Positions 42,913 through 51,640 of a stretch of DNA of 64,000 nt are shown here, piece by piece. Positions within the stretch are counted from its first letter, which is position 1; the number at the start of each line of letters is the position of its first letter. The position numbers and the translations under genes are program-made. The DNA is from Filifactor villosus (GTDB lineage Bacteria; Bacillota; Clostridia; Peptostreptococcales; Filifactoraceae). The stretch lies in NCBI RefSeq assembly GCF_042652965.1, contig NZ_JBHSHL010000003.1, positions 62,001 to 126,000 on the forward strand. Reading direction: 5' to 3'. Under the pieces are notes generated by a model. The model did no database searches. It saw nothing but the letters and a program-made list of their open reading frames with translations, and was not told the DNA's origin.

Positions 42913-43884
42913 ATGCCGGTAAAATCAATTTTGTTTGTTATCATCATCATTTTGGTACTGTTCTTTTTGAACTTCATACCTGTTGGACTGTGGATCACAG
43001 CGCTGTTTTCGGGAGTGAGGATCTCCTTGGCGACCCTGTTCGGAATGAAGATACGTCGCGTAAAGCCTATTCGTATCGTTAACCCCATGATTCAGGCAAC
43101 CAAGGCGGGTTTGGATCTTTCCACGGACAAACTGGAGGCCCATCTTCTTGCGGGAGGAAATGTAACCACGGTAGTCAATGCCCTCATTGCCGCTCAAAGG
43201 GCGAATATCAACCTTGAGTTCGAGCAGGCTGCCGCAATTGATTTGGCAGGTAGGGACGTGTTGGAAGCCGTACAGGTGTCTGTAAATCCGAAAGTCATCG
43301 AAACACCTATTATATCAGCAGTGGCGAAAGACGGTATCGAAGTCAAGGTCAAGGCGAGGGTAACCGTTCGTGCCAATATTGAACGCTTGGTCGGAGGAGC
43401 CGGAGAAGAGACCATCATCGCCAGAGTAGGTGAGGGTGTCGTTACAACGGTAGGTAGCTCGGAATCCCATAAAGAAGTGTTGGAGAACCCCGACAGGATA
43501 TCCAAGACGGTATTGGAAAAGGGTCTGGACTCCGGAACGGCATTTGAGATTCTGTCGATCGATATCGCCGATATCGACATCGGAAGGAATATAGGAGCTG
43601 AACTTCAAGCGGATCAGGCGGAGGCCGACAAGAAGATTGCACAGGCAAAGGCGGAAGAACGTCGTGCAATGGCAATCGCCAAAGAACAGGAAATGAAGGC
43701 GGAGGTCGTTCAGATGAAGTCTAAGGTCGTCGAAGCGGAAGCCAGAGTACCTCTTGCGATCGCAAAGGCGTTTGAGGATGGCAAACTCGGTGTTATGGAC
43801 TACTATAATATGAAAAATGTGATTGCCGACACACAGATGAGAGAATTCATCGGAGGAGTTGAAGTGGACGGCAAAGAAAAATAA
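42913..43884 (+). CDS. floA: Flotillin-like protein FloA
   Basis: A 323-residue membrane scaffold of functional microdomains. An N-terminal hydrophobic hairpin (3-35, LFVIIIILVLFFLNFIPVG), then PHB/flotillin domain with ATKAGLDLSTDKLEAHLLAGGNV, KDGIEVKVKARVTVRANIERLVGGAGEETI and ILSIDIADIDIGRNIGA, and a coiled coil rich in A/E/K (KIAQAKAEERRAMAIAKEQEMKA). Length and motifs match FloA/YqfA. It forms an operon with nfeD and probably the two small genes downstream. Confidence 0.95.
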   Translation: MPVKSILFVIIIILVLFFLNFIPVGLWITALFSGVRISLATLFGMKIRRVKPIRIVNPMIQATKAGLDLSTDKLEAHLLAGGNVTTVVNALIAAQRANINLEFEQAAAIDLAGRDVLEAVQVSVNPKVIETPIISAVAKDGIEVKVKARVTVRANIERLVGGAGEETIIARVGEGVVTTVGSSESHKEVLENPDRISKTVLEKGLDSGTAFEILSIDIADIDIGRNIGAELQADQAEADKKIAQAKAEERRAMAIAKEQEMKAEVVQMKSKVVEAEARVPLAIAKAFEDGKLGVMDYYNMKNVIADTQMREFIGGVEVDGKEK

Positions 43885-44029
43885 GGTTTTATAGAAGATG
43901 ATGTTTAAACGGTCACTGTACAAGCGAAGCTGTATCCTATAACGGAATCAGGGATTTATCAGATAGCGGTATCGATCCGGTATTTTTATCGGACGATACA
44001 AAACAGTCGATGGAGAAGGATGTGGCACG

Positions 44030-44512
44030 ATGAGAGGCTTTTCTTTTATACCGATCATTCTTTTGCTTTTTTCCATTATCAGCAGCGTCAGTAAGAAACA
44101 GAAAAAAAAGTCGGAAAAGAGCAGTGAAGCGGTAGAACATCAACAGATTGAAGAGTTGAAAAAGAAATTCGGCAAGGCAAACAAGCCTTTGGCGCAAGGC
44201 GAAAAATCGGAGGAGAACCCCGTGTTCGGCTCTAAGGAATATAAGGAAGGATATGATTTTCGAAAGGAAGGGCCAAAGCCTTCAAAAACCGCTTCCAAGA
44301 AATCCGGAGCGAAGAAGGCTGCGCCTCGCAATAAAGATGGAGCTAAGACAGCGAGCTCTCCCAAAAAAGCCGAAGCGAAAACGCGTATGAAGGTCGATAC
44401 GAAAAAAGCCGAGACCTTTGCAAAAGAAACGTTTGCAGACAGGGAATTGTTGAAACGAGCCTTTATTATGAAGGAATTGTTGGATAAACCCGTCAGCTTA
44501 AGAAGAGGATAG
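44030..44512 (+). CDS. Small lysine-rich membrane-anchored protein of the FloA cluster
   Basis: A 160-residue protein: one N-terminal membrane segment (FSFIPIILLLFSIISSV), a long Lys/Ala/Ser-rich disordered region and a C-terminal helix (AFADRELLKRAFIMKELLDKPVSLRR by approximation: ELLKRAFIMKELLDKPVSLR). The ending resembles the AxIxSEILxPPxxxR tails of small Firmicutes membrane proteins; that is recollection only. It may be a FloA-associated protein or act in envelope biogenesis. AGAAGGA lies before the ATG. Confidence 0.7.
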   Translation: MRGFSFIPIILLLFSIISSVSKKQKKKSEKSSEAVEHQQIEELKKKFGKANKPLAQGEKSEENPVFGSKEYKEGYDFRKEGPKPSKTASKKSGAKKAAPRNKDGAKTASSPKKAEAKTRMKVDTKKAETFAKETFADRELLKRAFIMKELLDKPVSLRRG

Positions 44513-44529
44513 GAGAGGAAGAAAAAAGA

Positions 44530-45246
44530 ATGAAGATAACCTATTTGTTTCACAGCGGATATTGGATTGAGACGCAAAACTATCATTTGATATTTGACTA
44601 TGTGACAGATAACTGTAAGAAAGAGACCTGTTTAAAGTGCGGAAAGTTGACAAAGGAAGTTCTGGACAACGGAAAGAAGATACTCGCCTTTGTAAGCCAC
44701 GGACATTTGGATCACTTTGACAACTCTATAATTAAGCTCGGCCGGACCTTGGACCGGGGGATCAAGTATATTATTTCCGATGATGTCCGGGTTTCGTCCG
44801 AAGAAGAGATCATCTATTGCAAAGAAGGAGATACCCTCAAGGTGGACGATGTCGAGATCAGGGTATTTTCGTCGACGGATGCCGGAGTCAGTTTCTATCT
44901 TGAGGTTGACGGATACAAGATCTTTCATGCGGGGGACTTCAACTGGTGGCATTGGGAAGGAGAAACGGATGAAGAAAAAGAATTCGCACGAAACGGCTTC
45001 TTCTCCGAACTCGAAAAAATGAAGGGCAGAGAAGTCGATGTTGCGATGTTTCCTGTTGATCCGAGGTTGGAAAATGCCTACTTCTACGGTGGAGAAGAAT
45101 ACATCAAAGCAATCAAGCCGAAGATGTTTTTTGCGATGCACTTTCAAGGCCTTTATTCCACAACTTCACGCTTTGCAAAACATATGGGAGACTGCGGCAC
45201 TGAAATTGTAACCATAAGCCAAAGAGGAGAACAGTTCACATTTTAA
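44530..45246 (+). CDS. Metallo-beta-lactamase fold hydrolase (UlaG-like)
   Basis: A 238-residue single-domain metallohydrolase. Metal-binding motif SHGHLDHFD (about 56-64), later ligands in FHAGDFNWWHWEG (about 135) and FFAMHFQG (about 200). An additional Cys pair (KKETCLKCGK, about 35-44) is unusual and could bind metal. The substrate is unknown. It follows the lysine-rich membrane protein by 17 bases and ends with a strong terminator. Confidence 0.85.
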   Translation: MKITYLFHSGYWIETQNYHLIFDYVTDNCKKETCLKCGKLTKEVLDNGKKILAFVSHGHLDHFDNSIIKLGRTLDRGIKYIISDDVRVSSEEEIIYCKEGDTLKVDDVEIRVFSSTDAGVSFYLEVDGYKIFHAGDFNWWHWEGETDEEKEFARNGFFSELEKMKGREVDVAMFPVDPRLENAYFYGGEEYIKAIKPKMFFAMHFQGLYSTTSRFAKHMGDCGTEIVTISQRGEQFTF

Positions 45247-45257
45247 TTTTGTTTTTG

Positions 45258-45297
45258 AAAACCGCCTTTTCCGTTTTGTAAGGGGCGGTTTTTTTGA
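45258..45297 (+). terminator. Terminator after the FloA cluster
   Basis: AAAACCGCC and GGCGGTTTT pair around a loop that includes a further dyad, then seven T. Confidence 0.88.
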
Positions 45298-45305
45298 CAG
45301 CTTTA

Positions 45306-45413
45306 GTACCGGTATGAGCCATGGATATCAGTGGCTCACCCCATAGAAGATAAAGTAAATTTTTCGGCCGAAAAAAATAGAGATAGACAACACGCCTTTA
45401 TTGGAGAATGGGA
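45306..45413 (+). repeat. Family B repeat, diverged
   Basis: Contains CCATAGAAGATAAAGTAAAT and TTATTGGAGAATGGGAT; the left terminus is decayed. Confidence 0.6.
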
Positions 45414-45474
45414 TGGGGCATAAAAGAGAGGGTAGGAATCAAAGTATTGCAATTTGAGGAAGAGAGGGAGAAGT

Positions 45475-47589
45475 ATGGGGAATATCAGAGAAGAAATCAT
45501 AGGGTTTATGAGAGAAAACGGGTACCTTCCGATGACCGAAAAGCAACTGCTTAAGCGTTTCGGAAACAACGAAGAAGATAAGAAGATTTTAAGAGAAGTT
45601 ATCTCCGACTTGGAGAAGGAAGGTTTGATCTACAAGACGCACAGAAACACCTTGGGGGTACCGGAGAAGATGGGTCTGGTAGTGGGGAACTTATCGGTCA
45701 ACTCGAGAGGATATGGCTTTGTCGATGCTCCCGGAGAAGAAAAGGGACTCTATATTTCTTCCGGGAGCATGAAAGGTGCCCTCAACGGGGATAAGGTCGT
45801 AGCCAGACTCAAGCCGAGACGAAGCAGAAACGATAAGTCGGAAGGAGAAGTCATCAAGATCCTGGAGAGAAGGCAGAGCCGAATTGTCGGAGTCTACGAG
45901 GCATCCAAGCGATATGGCTTTGTGGTTGCCGAAGACAGGAGGATCACAAGCGATATCTTCGTCGCTCGCGAAGACAGTATGGGTGCGGTAACGGGAGATT
46001 TGGTCGAATGTGAGATTACGGAGTTTTCCAACGGAAAACGTAGCCACGAAGGAAGAGTTGTTGCTGTTTTGGGAAGAAAAGGGGACTTTCAGGTAGACTA
46101 CATCTCCATTTTGAAACAACACCATATCAATGACGAGTTTCCCAAAAAGGTACTCAAGCAGGTCGAGAAGATTCCAAGCGAGGTTCGAGAAAATGAACTT
46201 GTCGACAGACTCGATCTTAGAGACGAGCTGATCTATACGATAGACGGAAGCGATTCGAGGGATTTTGACGATGCGATCTCCATCTCGAAGGATGACAGAG
46301 GAAACTACGATTTGGGAGTGCATATTGCCGATGTCGCCCACTATGTCGGAGAAAACACTCCGCTTGACAAGGAGGCAAGATCGAGGGGAACCTCCGTCTA
46401 CCTTGTAGATAAGGTGGTACCGATGCTTCCCAAGGAACTCTCCAACGGAATCTGCTCTCTCAATCCCAATGTGGACAGGCTCTCCCTGTCCTGCCTCATG
46501 AAGATAGACAAAAGGGGAGAGGTCATTGAGCATCGCATTGTGGAAAGTGTGATTAACTCCAAACACAGACTTGTTTATGAAGAGGTGTCTCATTTACTTG
46601 AAACGATAGATCGTCAGGGAGAACTCAGCGAATTGGAGGCAAACCTCATCCTTGCGGAGGAATTGCAGAACATCCTGTTCAAGAAAAGAAACGCACGGGG
46701 AGCCATCGAGTTCGACTTTCCCGAGTCCAAGATCATCGTCGAGAATGAAGCCGTCATCGATGTGCAGGTCCGAGAGAGAAAAGTGGCCAACGAAATGATT
46801 GAGGAATTTATGCTTATTGCCAATGAGACCGTTGCAAAGGAGTACTTTGAGAAGAAACTTCCCTTTGTTTATCGGGTCCATGAGAGCCCCGATGAGGACA
46901 AGATGAAGGACTTCAATACCTTTGCCTCCAACTTCGGCATCCATGCAAGTGTCGATGTCAAGGGGGAAGTGCATCCCAAGGACCTGCAAACCGTATTGGC
47001 GGAGGTCAAGGGAAAGGAGAGCGAAGACGTTATCTCCAAGGTTCTGCTTCGCTCTATGAAGCAGGCGCGCTATTCACCGTCCAACGACGGACACTTCGGT
47101 CTGGCGGCACGGTTTTATACCCACTTTACCTCGCCGATCAGGCGATATCCCGATCTTCAGATCCATCGGATCATCAAGATGGACCTGCACAACTACCTGA
47201 GCACCAAGAAGATCGAACAACTCAGAAGTGTGGTTGAGGCAGCCTCGATCCTGTCCTCCGAGAGAGAGAGAAATGCAGAGGATGCGGAACGTTCCTTTGA
47301 AGAACTTCGGAAGGCACAGTACATGGAGAGGTTTATCGGTCATACCTTTGAAGGAAAAATCACTTCGATTACCAACTTCGGGATGTTCGTCACCCTACCC
47401 AATACGGTGGAAGGTCTGATACGACTTAATACTTTGGCAAATGACTACTATACCTATGACGAAGAGCATCTGCAACTAATCGGAGAACATACGGGCAAGG
47501 TCTATAAGATAGGCATGAGGGTAGAGGTCGTCCTGGACTATGTAAAGGTCGATGAAAGAGAAATCGGCTTCTCCCTGTCGGAGGAGTAA
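45475..47589 (+). CDS. rnr: Ribonuclease R
   Basis: A 704-residue 3'-5' exoribonuclease that degrades structured RNA and works with SmpB/tmRNA on stalled messages. In order: N-terminal HTH (about 5-60), cold-shock domains (GFVDAPGEEKGLYIS, KRYGFVVAEDRRITSDIFV), RNB catalytic domain with IDGSDSRDFDDAISI (metal-binding aspartates) and YSPSNDGHFGLAARFYTHFTSPIRRYPDL, and a C-terminal S1 domain (about 620-700, FEGKITSITNFGMFVTLPN). The ATG at 45475 follows GAGGGAG. smpB lies 2.7 kb downstream with fprA between. Confidence 0.96.
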   Translation: MGNIREEIIGFMRENGYLPMTEKQLLKRFGNNEEDKKILREVISDLEKEGLIYKTHRNTLGVPEKMGLVVGNLSVNSRGYGFVDAPGEEKGLYISSGSMKGALNGDKVVARLKPRRSRNDKSEGEVIKILERRQSRIVGVYEASKRYGFVVAEDRRITSDIFVAREDSMGAVTGDLVECEITEFSNGKRSHEGRVVAVLGRKGDFQVDYISILKQHHINDEFPKKVLKQVEKIPSEVRENELVDRLDLRDELIYTIDGSDSRDFDDAISISKDDRGNYDLGVHIADVAHYVGENTPLDKEARSRGTSVYLVDKVVPMLPKELSNGICSLNPNVDRLSLSCLMKIDKRGEVIEHRIVESVINSKHRLVYEEVSHLLETIDRQGELSELEANLILAEELQNILFKKRNARGAIEFDFPESKIIVENEAVIDVQVRERKVANEMIEEFMLIANETVAKEYFEKKLPFVYRVHESPDEDKMKDFNTFASNFGIHASVDVKGEVHPKDLQTVLAEVKGKESEDVISKVLLRSMKQARYSPSNDGHFGLAARFYTHFTSPIRRYPDLQIHRIIKMDLHNYLSTKKIEQLRSVVEAASILSSERERNAEDAERSFEELRKAQYMERFIGHTFEGKITSITNFGMFVTLPNTVEGLIRLNTLANDYYTYDEEHLQLIGEHTGKVYKIGMRVEVVLDYVKVDEREIGFSLSEE

Positions 47590-47671
47590 GAAGACGCCTC
47601 CTGCCCACCCGCTTTATACTATTATTCCTTAAGGGGTACTTCCTTGGAACACTCAAACGGAGGATAGCAGG

Positions 47672-48202
47672 ATGAAAAAAGCAATGTTTGTAATGATTGT
47701 ACTTGTGATAGGGCTTATATCGGCTTGCGGTAGAGTCCGGGTTCAACATCAGGAGATCGAACAGGACATCGTATTGGTTGAGCAGCATCTCAACTATGCT
47801 TGGGGATATCAAAATTACGGAAAGATTATCGACGGAGCGGGAAATAGCCATGAGTTTGATTTTTCGAACGAGGAGAGGGATTTCAGCGAGGAGGAATTTC
47901 TGCTCAAACTCATCGAGGCCAGGGAGAAGTCCGAAGGAGGGAAGCCTTTGTTCAAGCCGGAAGAGATAAAAGAAATGTATGAACTTCTCTACAAGGTCGA
48001 TGAGAAAAAGGGATTTGACAGGAGGATGGAGGCGGTCGATTACGGAAAGGTCACGCTCTACGGTCTTCGTTATCGAAAAGACGAAGGGCTTGAGCTTGTC
48101 AAATTGCACGCCTACGGAGATTATCTGGAAGAAGCGCAGGATCGATCCGCCCGAGCCTTGTATCGCATCTACGATAAGGTGGTCAAAAGTCCCGAAGTTT
48201 AG
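47672..48202 (+). CDS. Small lipoprotein of unknown function
   Basis: A 176-residue protein with signal and lipobox LISAC (Cys 19). The mature part is charged and mainly helical (FSEEEFLLKLIEAREKSEGG, LFKPEEIKEMYELLYKVDEKKG) and ends with RALYRIYDKVV. No family recognised. Ribosome site CGGAGG precedes the ATG. It lies between rnr and fprA without an obvious terminator on either side. Confidence 0.78.
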   Translation: MKKAMFVMIVLVIGLISACGRVRVQHQEIEQDIVLVEQHLNYAWGYQNYGKIIDGAGNSHEFDFSNEERDFSEEEFLLKLIEAREKSEGGKPLFKPEEIKEMYELLYKVDEKKGFDRRMEAVDYGKVTLYGLRYRKDEGLELVKLHAYGDYLEEAQDRSARALYRIYDKVVKSPEV

Positions 48203-48421
48203 AAGTCGGATGGATGGGAAGCTGTTTTTTCGACCTTCCGCTTCGTTTTGAACGGTAAAAAACCGAATACGGAGACGGAGAAGGAGAACTGCTCGGAGTT
48301 TTAATGAAAACTGCTTGCATTTTATAGCAAAAACAAATAAAATACAAGTAGACCTGAATGATTCGCAGTATGATTTTTGAGGCAGCATAAAATCTTAAGG
48401 CTTTTCATTCATTTTCGGAGT
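48203..48421. other. Intergenic, nothing recognised
   Basis: A short dyad (AACGGTAAAAAACCG near 48253) is the only structure I see. Confidence 0.4.
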
Positions 48422-48438
48422 TTCACTTGTCAAGTGAA
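48422..48438 (+). promoter_or_regulatory. 17-base perfect palindrome upstream of the FprA gene
   Basis: TTCACTTG-T-CAAGTGAA, about 120 bases before the start codon. It looks like an operator; it matches no consensus I know (not Fur, PerR, FNR or Rex). Confidence 0.5.
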
Positions 48439-48559
48439 GAAAACGATACTGTGAAGCCCTTTAAGCATAGAGGTTTGATCGCATAAAACAAGGTTTTGAT
48501 GAATAATTCAGGGTGTGAGGTTGGTGTTTGGAAACAAAATGCAGAAGGGAGAATAATTG

Positions 48560-49762
48560 ATGAATACCTTAGTAACCAAAGTAGTGGAGGATGTATATTA
48601 TATCGGAGTCAACGACAGAGAAACACATTTGTTTGAGAATATGTGGCCCTTGCCGAACGGAGTTGCATACAACTCCTATGTGATTCTGGATGAAAAAACC
48701 GCATTGATGGATACGGTCAAGTCCTTGTCTACCGAAGAATTTTTGGAGAAACTGGATTCCGTATTGCAGGGAAGAGATCTGGACTACCTTGTTGTGCATC
48801 ATATGGAACCGGACCATTCCGGTTCAATCAGAGCGACCATTGCGAAATATCCCAATGTGAAGCTTGTCAGCAATAAGAAGGCAAAGGAGATGTTGCAGTT
48901 CTTCTATGGCATCGGCGATGAGAACTTCGTCGAGGTCAAAGAAGGAGATAAACTTGAGCTCGGTTCAAGAACCCTTCAATTTTTCCTGACGACGATGGTG
49001 CACTGGCCGGAATCCATGGTCAGTTATGAGTCCAAGGACAAGCTGCTCTTCTCCCAAGATATCTTCGGAAGTTTCGGAGCACTTGACGGAGCGATTTTTG
49101 ATGATGAGACAAACCCGGATAAGTACCATGAAGAAACGGTCCGTTATTTTGTCAACATCGTAGGAAAATACGCAAAGCAGGCATTGAAGGCACTTGAGAA
49201 GTTGGGAGGACTTGAGATCAAGAGTATCCTTCCCGTCCACGGTCTCGTGTGGAGATCCAATCCTCAAAGGATTATTCAGCTCTATATCGATCTGGCATCT
49301 CAAAAGAAGAAAAACGGTGTAGTCCTGGCTTACGGTTCAATGTACGGAAATACAAGGAATATGGTTGAAGTCTTGGCACGTTACCTTGTGGAAGAAGGGG
49401 TCAAAGATGTTCAGGTCTTTGATGCATCCAAGGTCCATAAATCCTATATCACAAAGGAAATCTGGCTGAACAAGGGTTTGATCCTTGCAAGTTGTTCCTA
49501 TGACAGTGCGCTTTATCCTCCGATGGCAAATCTTCTCTATACCATTCGAGGCAATAAGATGACCGGAATGGTGCTGGGAGTCATCGGAACTTATACCTGG
49601 AGCGGGGGAGGGGTCAAGAACCTCATCACTCTTGGAGAAGAGAAGGGGTATGAACTGCTCAACGACGATGTGGTGGAAGCAAAGTGTGCGGCATCCAAAG
49701 ATAATCAAGAGCAGCTTCGTCAACTGGCAAAAGCGATGGCTGCAAAGTTGAGAGAAGAATAA
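48560..49762 (+). CDS. fprA: FprA-family A-type flavoprotein (flavodiiron protein)
   Basis: A 400-residue flavodiiron protein, the clostridial FprA type that reduces O2 or NO. Diiron ligands: HHMEPDHSG (about 80-88), MVHWPES, FSQDIFG and PVHGLVWR. The flavodoxin domain (about 255-400) has YGSMYGNTRNM as FMN loop and GTYTWSGGGVKNL. It differs clearly from the flavodiiron protein at 19950, so the organism has two. ATG chosen over the adjacent TTG; AGAAGGGAG is the ribosome site. Confidence 0.94.
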   Translation: MNTLVTKVVEDVYYIGVNDRETHLFENMWPLPNGVAYNSYVILDEKTALMDTVKSLSTEEFLEKLDSVLQGRDLDYLVVHHMEPDHSGSIRATIAKYPNVKLVSNKKAKEMLQFFYGIGDENFVEVKEGDKLELGSRTLQFFLTTMVHWPESMVSYESKDKLLFSQDIFGSFGALDGAIFDDETNPDKYHEETVRYFVNIVGKYAKQALKALEKLGGLEIKSILPVHGLVWRSNPQRIIQLYIDLASQKKKNGVVLAYGSMYGNTRNMVEVLARYLVEEGVKDVQVFDASKVHKSYITKEIWLNKGLILASCSYDSALYPPMANLLYTIRGNKMTGMVLGVIGTYTWSGGGVKNLITLGEEKGYELLNDDVVEAKCAASKDNQEQLRQLAKAMAAKLREE

Positions 49763-49774
49763 GAACGTTAGCGG

Positions 49775-49804
49775 GCAGAATGGAGACGACAGTTTCTATT
49801 CTGC
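49775..49804 (+). terminator. Hairpin after fprA
   Basis: GCAGAAT and ATTCTGC form a stem extended by partial pairing; only a weak T-tract (GATTTTAT) follows. Confidence 0.5.
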
Positions 49805-49874
49805 TCGATTTTATACGCACAATCTGTCGCCAAACTGTTTCCATAAACGGGAATGGCGCTATCGAAGATCTGGT

Positions 49875-50066
49875 AATACTAAAACCCGATTAAAATGTCA
49901 GGTGTATGGGAGGTATAGAGGTAAATCGGAATTTATAGTAAATGAAAGTAAAATTTGCTTGCTCTCGAGAGCGGAGTTATCGTTCTTTGTGTTTCACCTT
50001 CATACTGAGTCCTGTGTTGAAAAATACTCATACAGATAACCGGGCAATGCAACAGGTAATAGTATA
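49875..50066 (+). repeat. Family A-like element, expanded and decayed
   Basis: Left end ATACTAAAACCCGATTAAAA with TGTCAGG, right end CAACAGGTAATAGTAT; the middle is not family A and includes a CTCTCGAGAG palindrome. Confidence 0.45.
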
Positions 50067-50180
50067 ATACTACTCTTCCTTTGAGTTGTGGATATAAACA
50101 ATCTGTGCCCCATAGAAGATAAACTGATTTTTCGAGGGTTGAAAAACAGATATATCGATACTTCTATTGGAGAATAGTAT
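50067..50180 (+). repeat. Family B repeat
   Basis: A 114-base copy from ATACTACTCTTCCTTTGAGT to TTGGAGAATAGTAT, close to the family consensus. Confidence 0.85.
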
Positions 50181-50304
50181 TACAAGGAAGAGTGTGCTGT
50201 TCGCATTTTGTTACCGAACTGTGGAGTTGGCGGTCTTTACTTGCAGAGCTGTGCTTTGAGCTGCACAAACATACCGAAACCCGAAGAAGACGGAGGGAAG
50301 AAAC

Positions 50305-50763
50305 ATGAGTCAATCGAATATAAAAATAGTAGCAAAAAATAGGAAGGCAAGATTTAATTATGAGATCTTGGAGACCTATGAGGCGGGGATCGAACTTCGA
50401 GGAACCGAAGTCAAGTCCATCCGTGCTTCCAAAGTGAATCTTACAGAAGGCTTCGTTTCGATCGATAATGCAGAGGCTTATCTCAAACAGGTCCATATCA
50501 GTCCCTATGAACAGGGCAACATTTTTAATGTCGATCCTGTAAGAGTCCGCAAACTTCTTTTGCACAAGAGGGAGATCAAGAAACTCATAGGGGAGACTAC
50601 GCAGAAGGGCTATACCCTAATTCCTCTGTCGATGTATCTCAAAGACGGAAAGGTAAAGGTTTCCGTCGGTTTGGCCCGAGGAAAGAACCTGCATGATAAA
50701 CGTGAGGATATGGCAAAGAGGGATGCGAAACGAAGGATCGAGCGAGCTTTGAAAAGCTATTAG
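50305..50763 (+). CDS. smpB: SsrA-binding protein SmpB
   Basis: A 152-residue tmRNA-binding protein of trans-translation. Signature sequences: NRKARFNYEILETYEAGIELRGTEVKSIR, KRDAKRRIERALKSY at the C-terminal tail, and GKNLHDKRE. Full length. The tmRNA gene often lies close by in Firmicutes but I do not find it in the following 400 bases. Ribosome site CGGAGGGAAG precedes the ATG. Confidence 0.96.
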   Translation: MSQSNIKIVAKNRKARFNYEILETYEAGIELRGTEVKSIRASKVNLTEGFVSIDNAEAYLKQVHISPYEQGNIFNVDPVRVRKLLLHKREIKKLIGETTQKGYTLIPLSMYLKDGKVKVSVGLARGKNLHDKREDMAKRDAKRRIERALKSY

Positions 50764-50917
50764 TACACTGATTTTTGAACATGTGGAGTCTCGGTCTTGT
50801 ACATTGCAAAACATACTTCTATTGTTTATGAAGTTCAAGGCATGGAACCGTGTACGGTTCTGTGTTTAGAAATCAAAGAAACGGAATATCCTGCTCCCGA
50901 AAAAAACTTGAGTGATA

Positions 50918-50976
50918 CTGTTATCTGTTGGAATAGACAGGTTGTAGGCAATTTAAACAGGTAATAGTATAACATA
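50918..50976 (-). repeat. Family A fragment, reverse orientation
   Basis: GATACTGTTATCTGTTGGAA and GACAGGTTGTAGG are the reversed right end of family A, followed by AATAGTATAA. Confidence 0.5.
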
Positions 50977-51000
50977 CACGAGTAATCGTATAGAGGAAGA

Positions 51001-51028
51001 AAGCAATCGGAAACGGTTGCTTTTTTGG
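51001..51028 (+). terminator. Rho-independent terminator
   Basis: AAGCAATCG-GAAA-CGGTTGCTT, a 9-bp stem with GAAA loop, then TTTT. Confidence 0.82.
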
Positions 51029-51169
51029 ACGCTTTGTATTGAATTTGAGTTAAAATTGTAGTAAGTAGCAATAGAGTATTGAAGAAAAAAACGTTTAGGC
51101 TTAAAATAATTAAGAAGCTTAACGTTTTTTTAAATTGGAAGGAATCGTAGGAAAGGGGGAAAGAATGAA

Positions 51170-51640
51170 GTGAACAGGGTATTGGTAGAAGAATTTTTGC
51201 AGAAATCATATGAACTCGGCATGGCATTGGATAAGTGGTATGCGTTTTCAGATCTTCCCAAGAGTGAGCTTTGTTTGTTGAGTGTTCTACATATGGCGGA
51301 AAAATCCGGCGAGGATGTGACGACCGCCTTTCTCAGCGAACGGATCGGAGTCAGCAAGTCCGCGATTTCACAAACCTTAAAGAGTTTGGAGAGCAAATCC
51401 TATATAAGAAGAGAGGTTTGCGAGGAAGATAGAAGGGTTGTCGATGTCGTCTTTACCGATAAGGGAAGAGAGAATTTCAAAAAAGATGCCGACGATTTTC
51501 TGCACCATATGGAAAAAGTTTTGGAACGATTGGAAGAAGCGGATAGAAATGAGTTTATCCGCCTTCTTTCGGTCTTTGTCAAAGTTGTGACACAGTATTT
51601 TTCGGACATTGAAAGAACACGGATGGAGGAAGCGAAATGA
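51170..51640 (+). CDS. MarR-family regulator of the RND efflux operon
   Basis: A 156-residue winged-helix regulator: LSVLHMAEKSGEDVTTAFLSERIGVSKSAISQTLKSLESKSYIRREVCEEDRRVVDVVFTDKG contains the recognition helix (SKSAISQTLKSL) and wing. The start is GTG behind AAAGGGGGAAAG. Its stop overlaps the efflux adaptor start by 4 bases (ATGA), so it probably represses its own operon and responds to a pump substrate. Confidence 0.88.
   Translation: MNRVLVEEFLQKSYELGMALDKWYAFSDLPKSELCLLSVLHMAEKSGEDVTTAFLSERIGVSKSAISQTLKSLESKSYIRREVCEEDRRVVDVVFTDKGRENFKKDADDFLHHMEKVLERLEEADRNEFIRLLSVFVKVVTQYFSDIERTRMEEAK

Noticed and set aside
50764..51169. tmRNA (ssrA) gene next to smpB
   Set aside because: I looked for the alanine acceptor-like ends and the tag reading frame and found neither; the region holds a family A fragment and a terminator.
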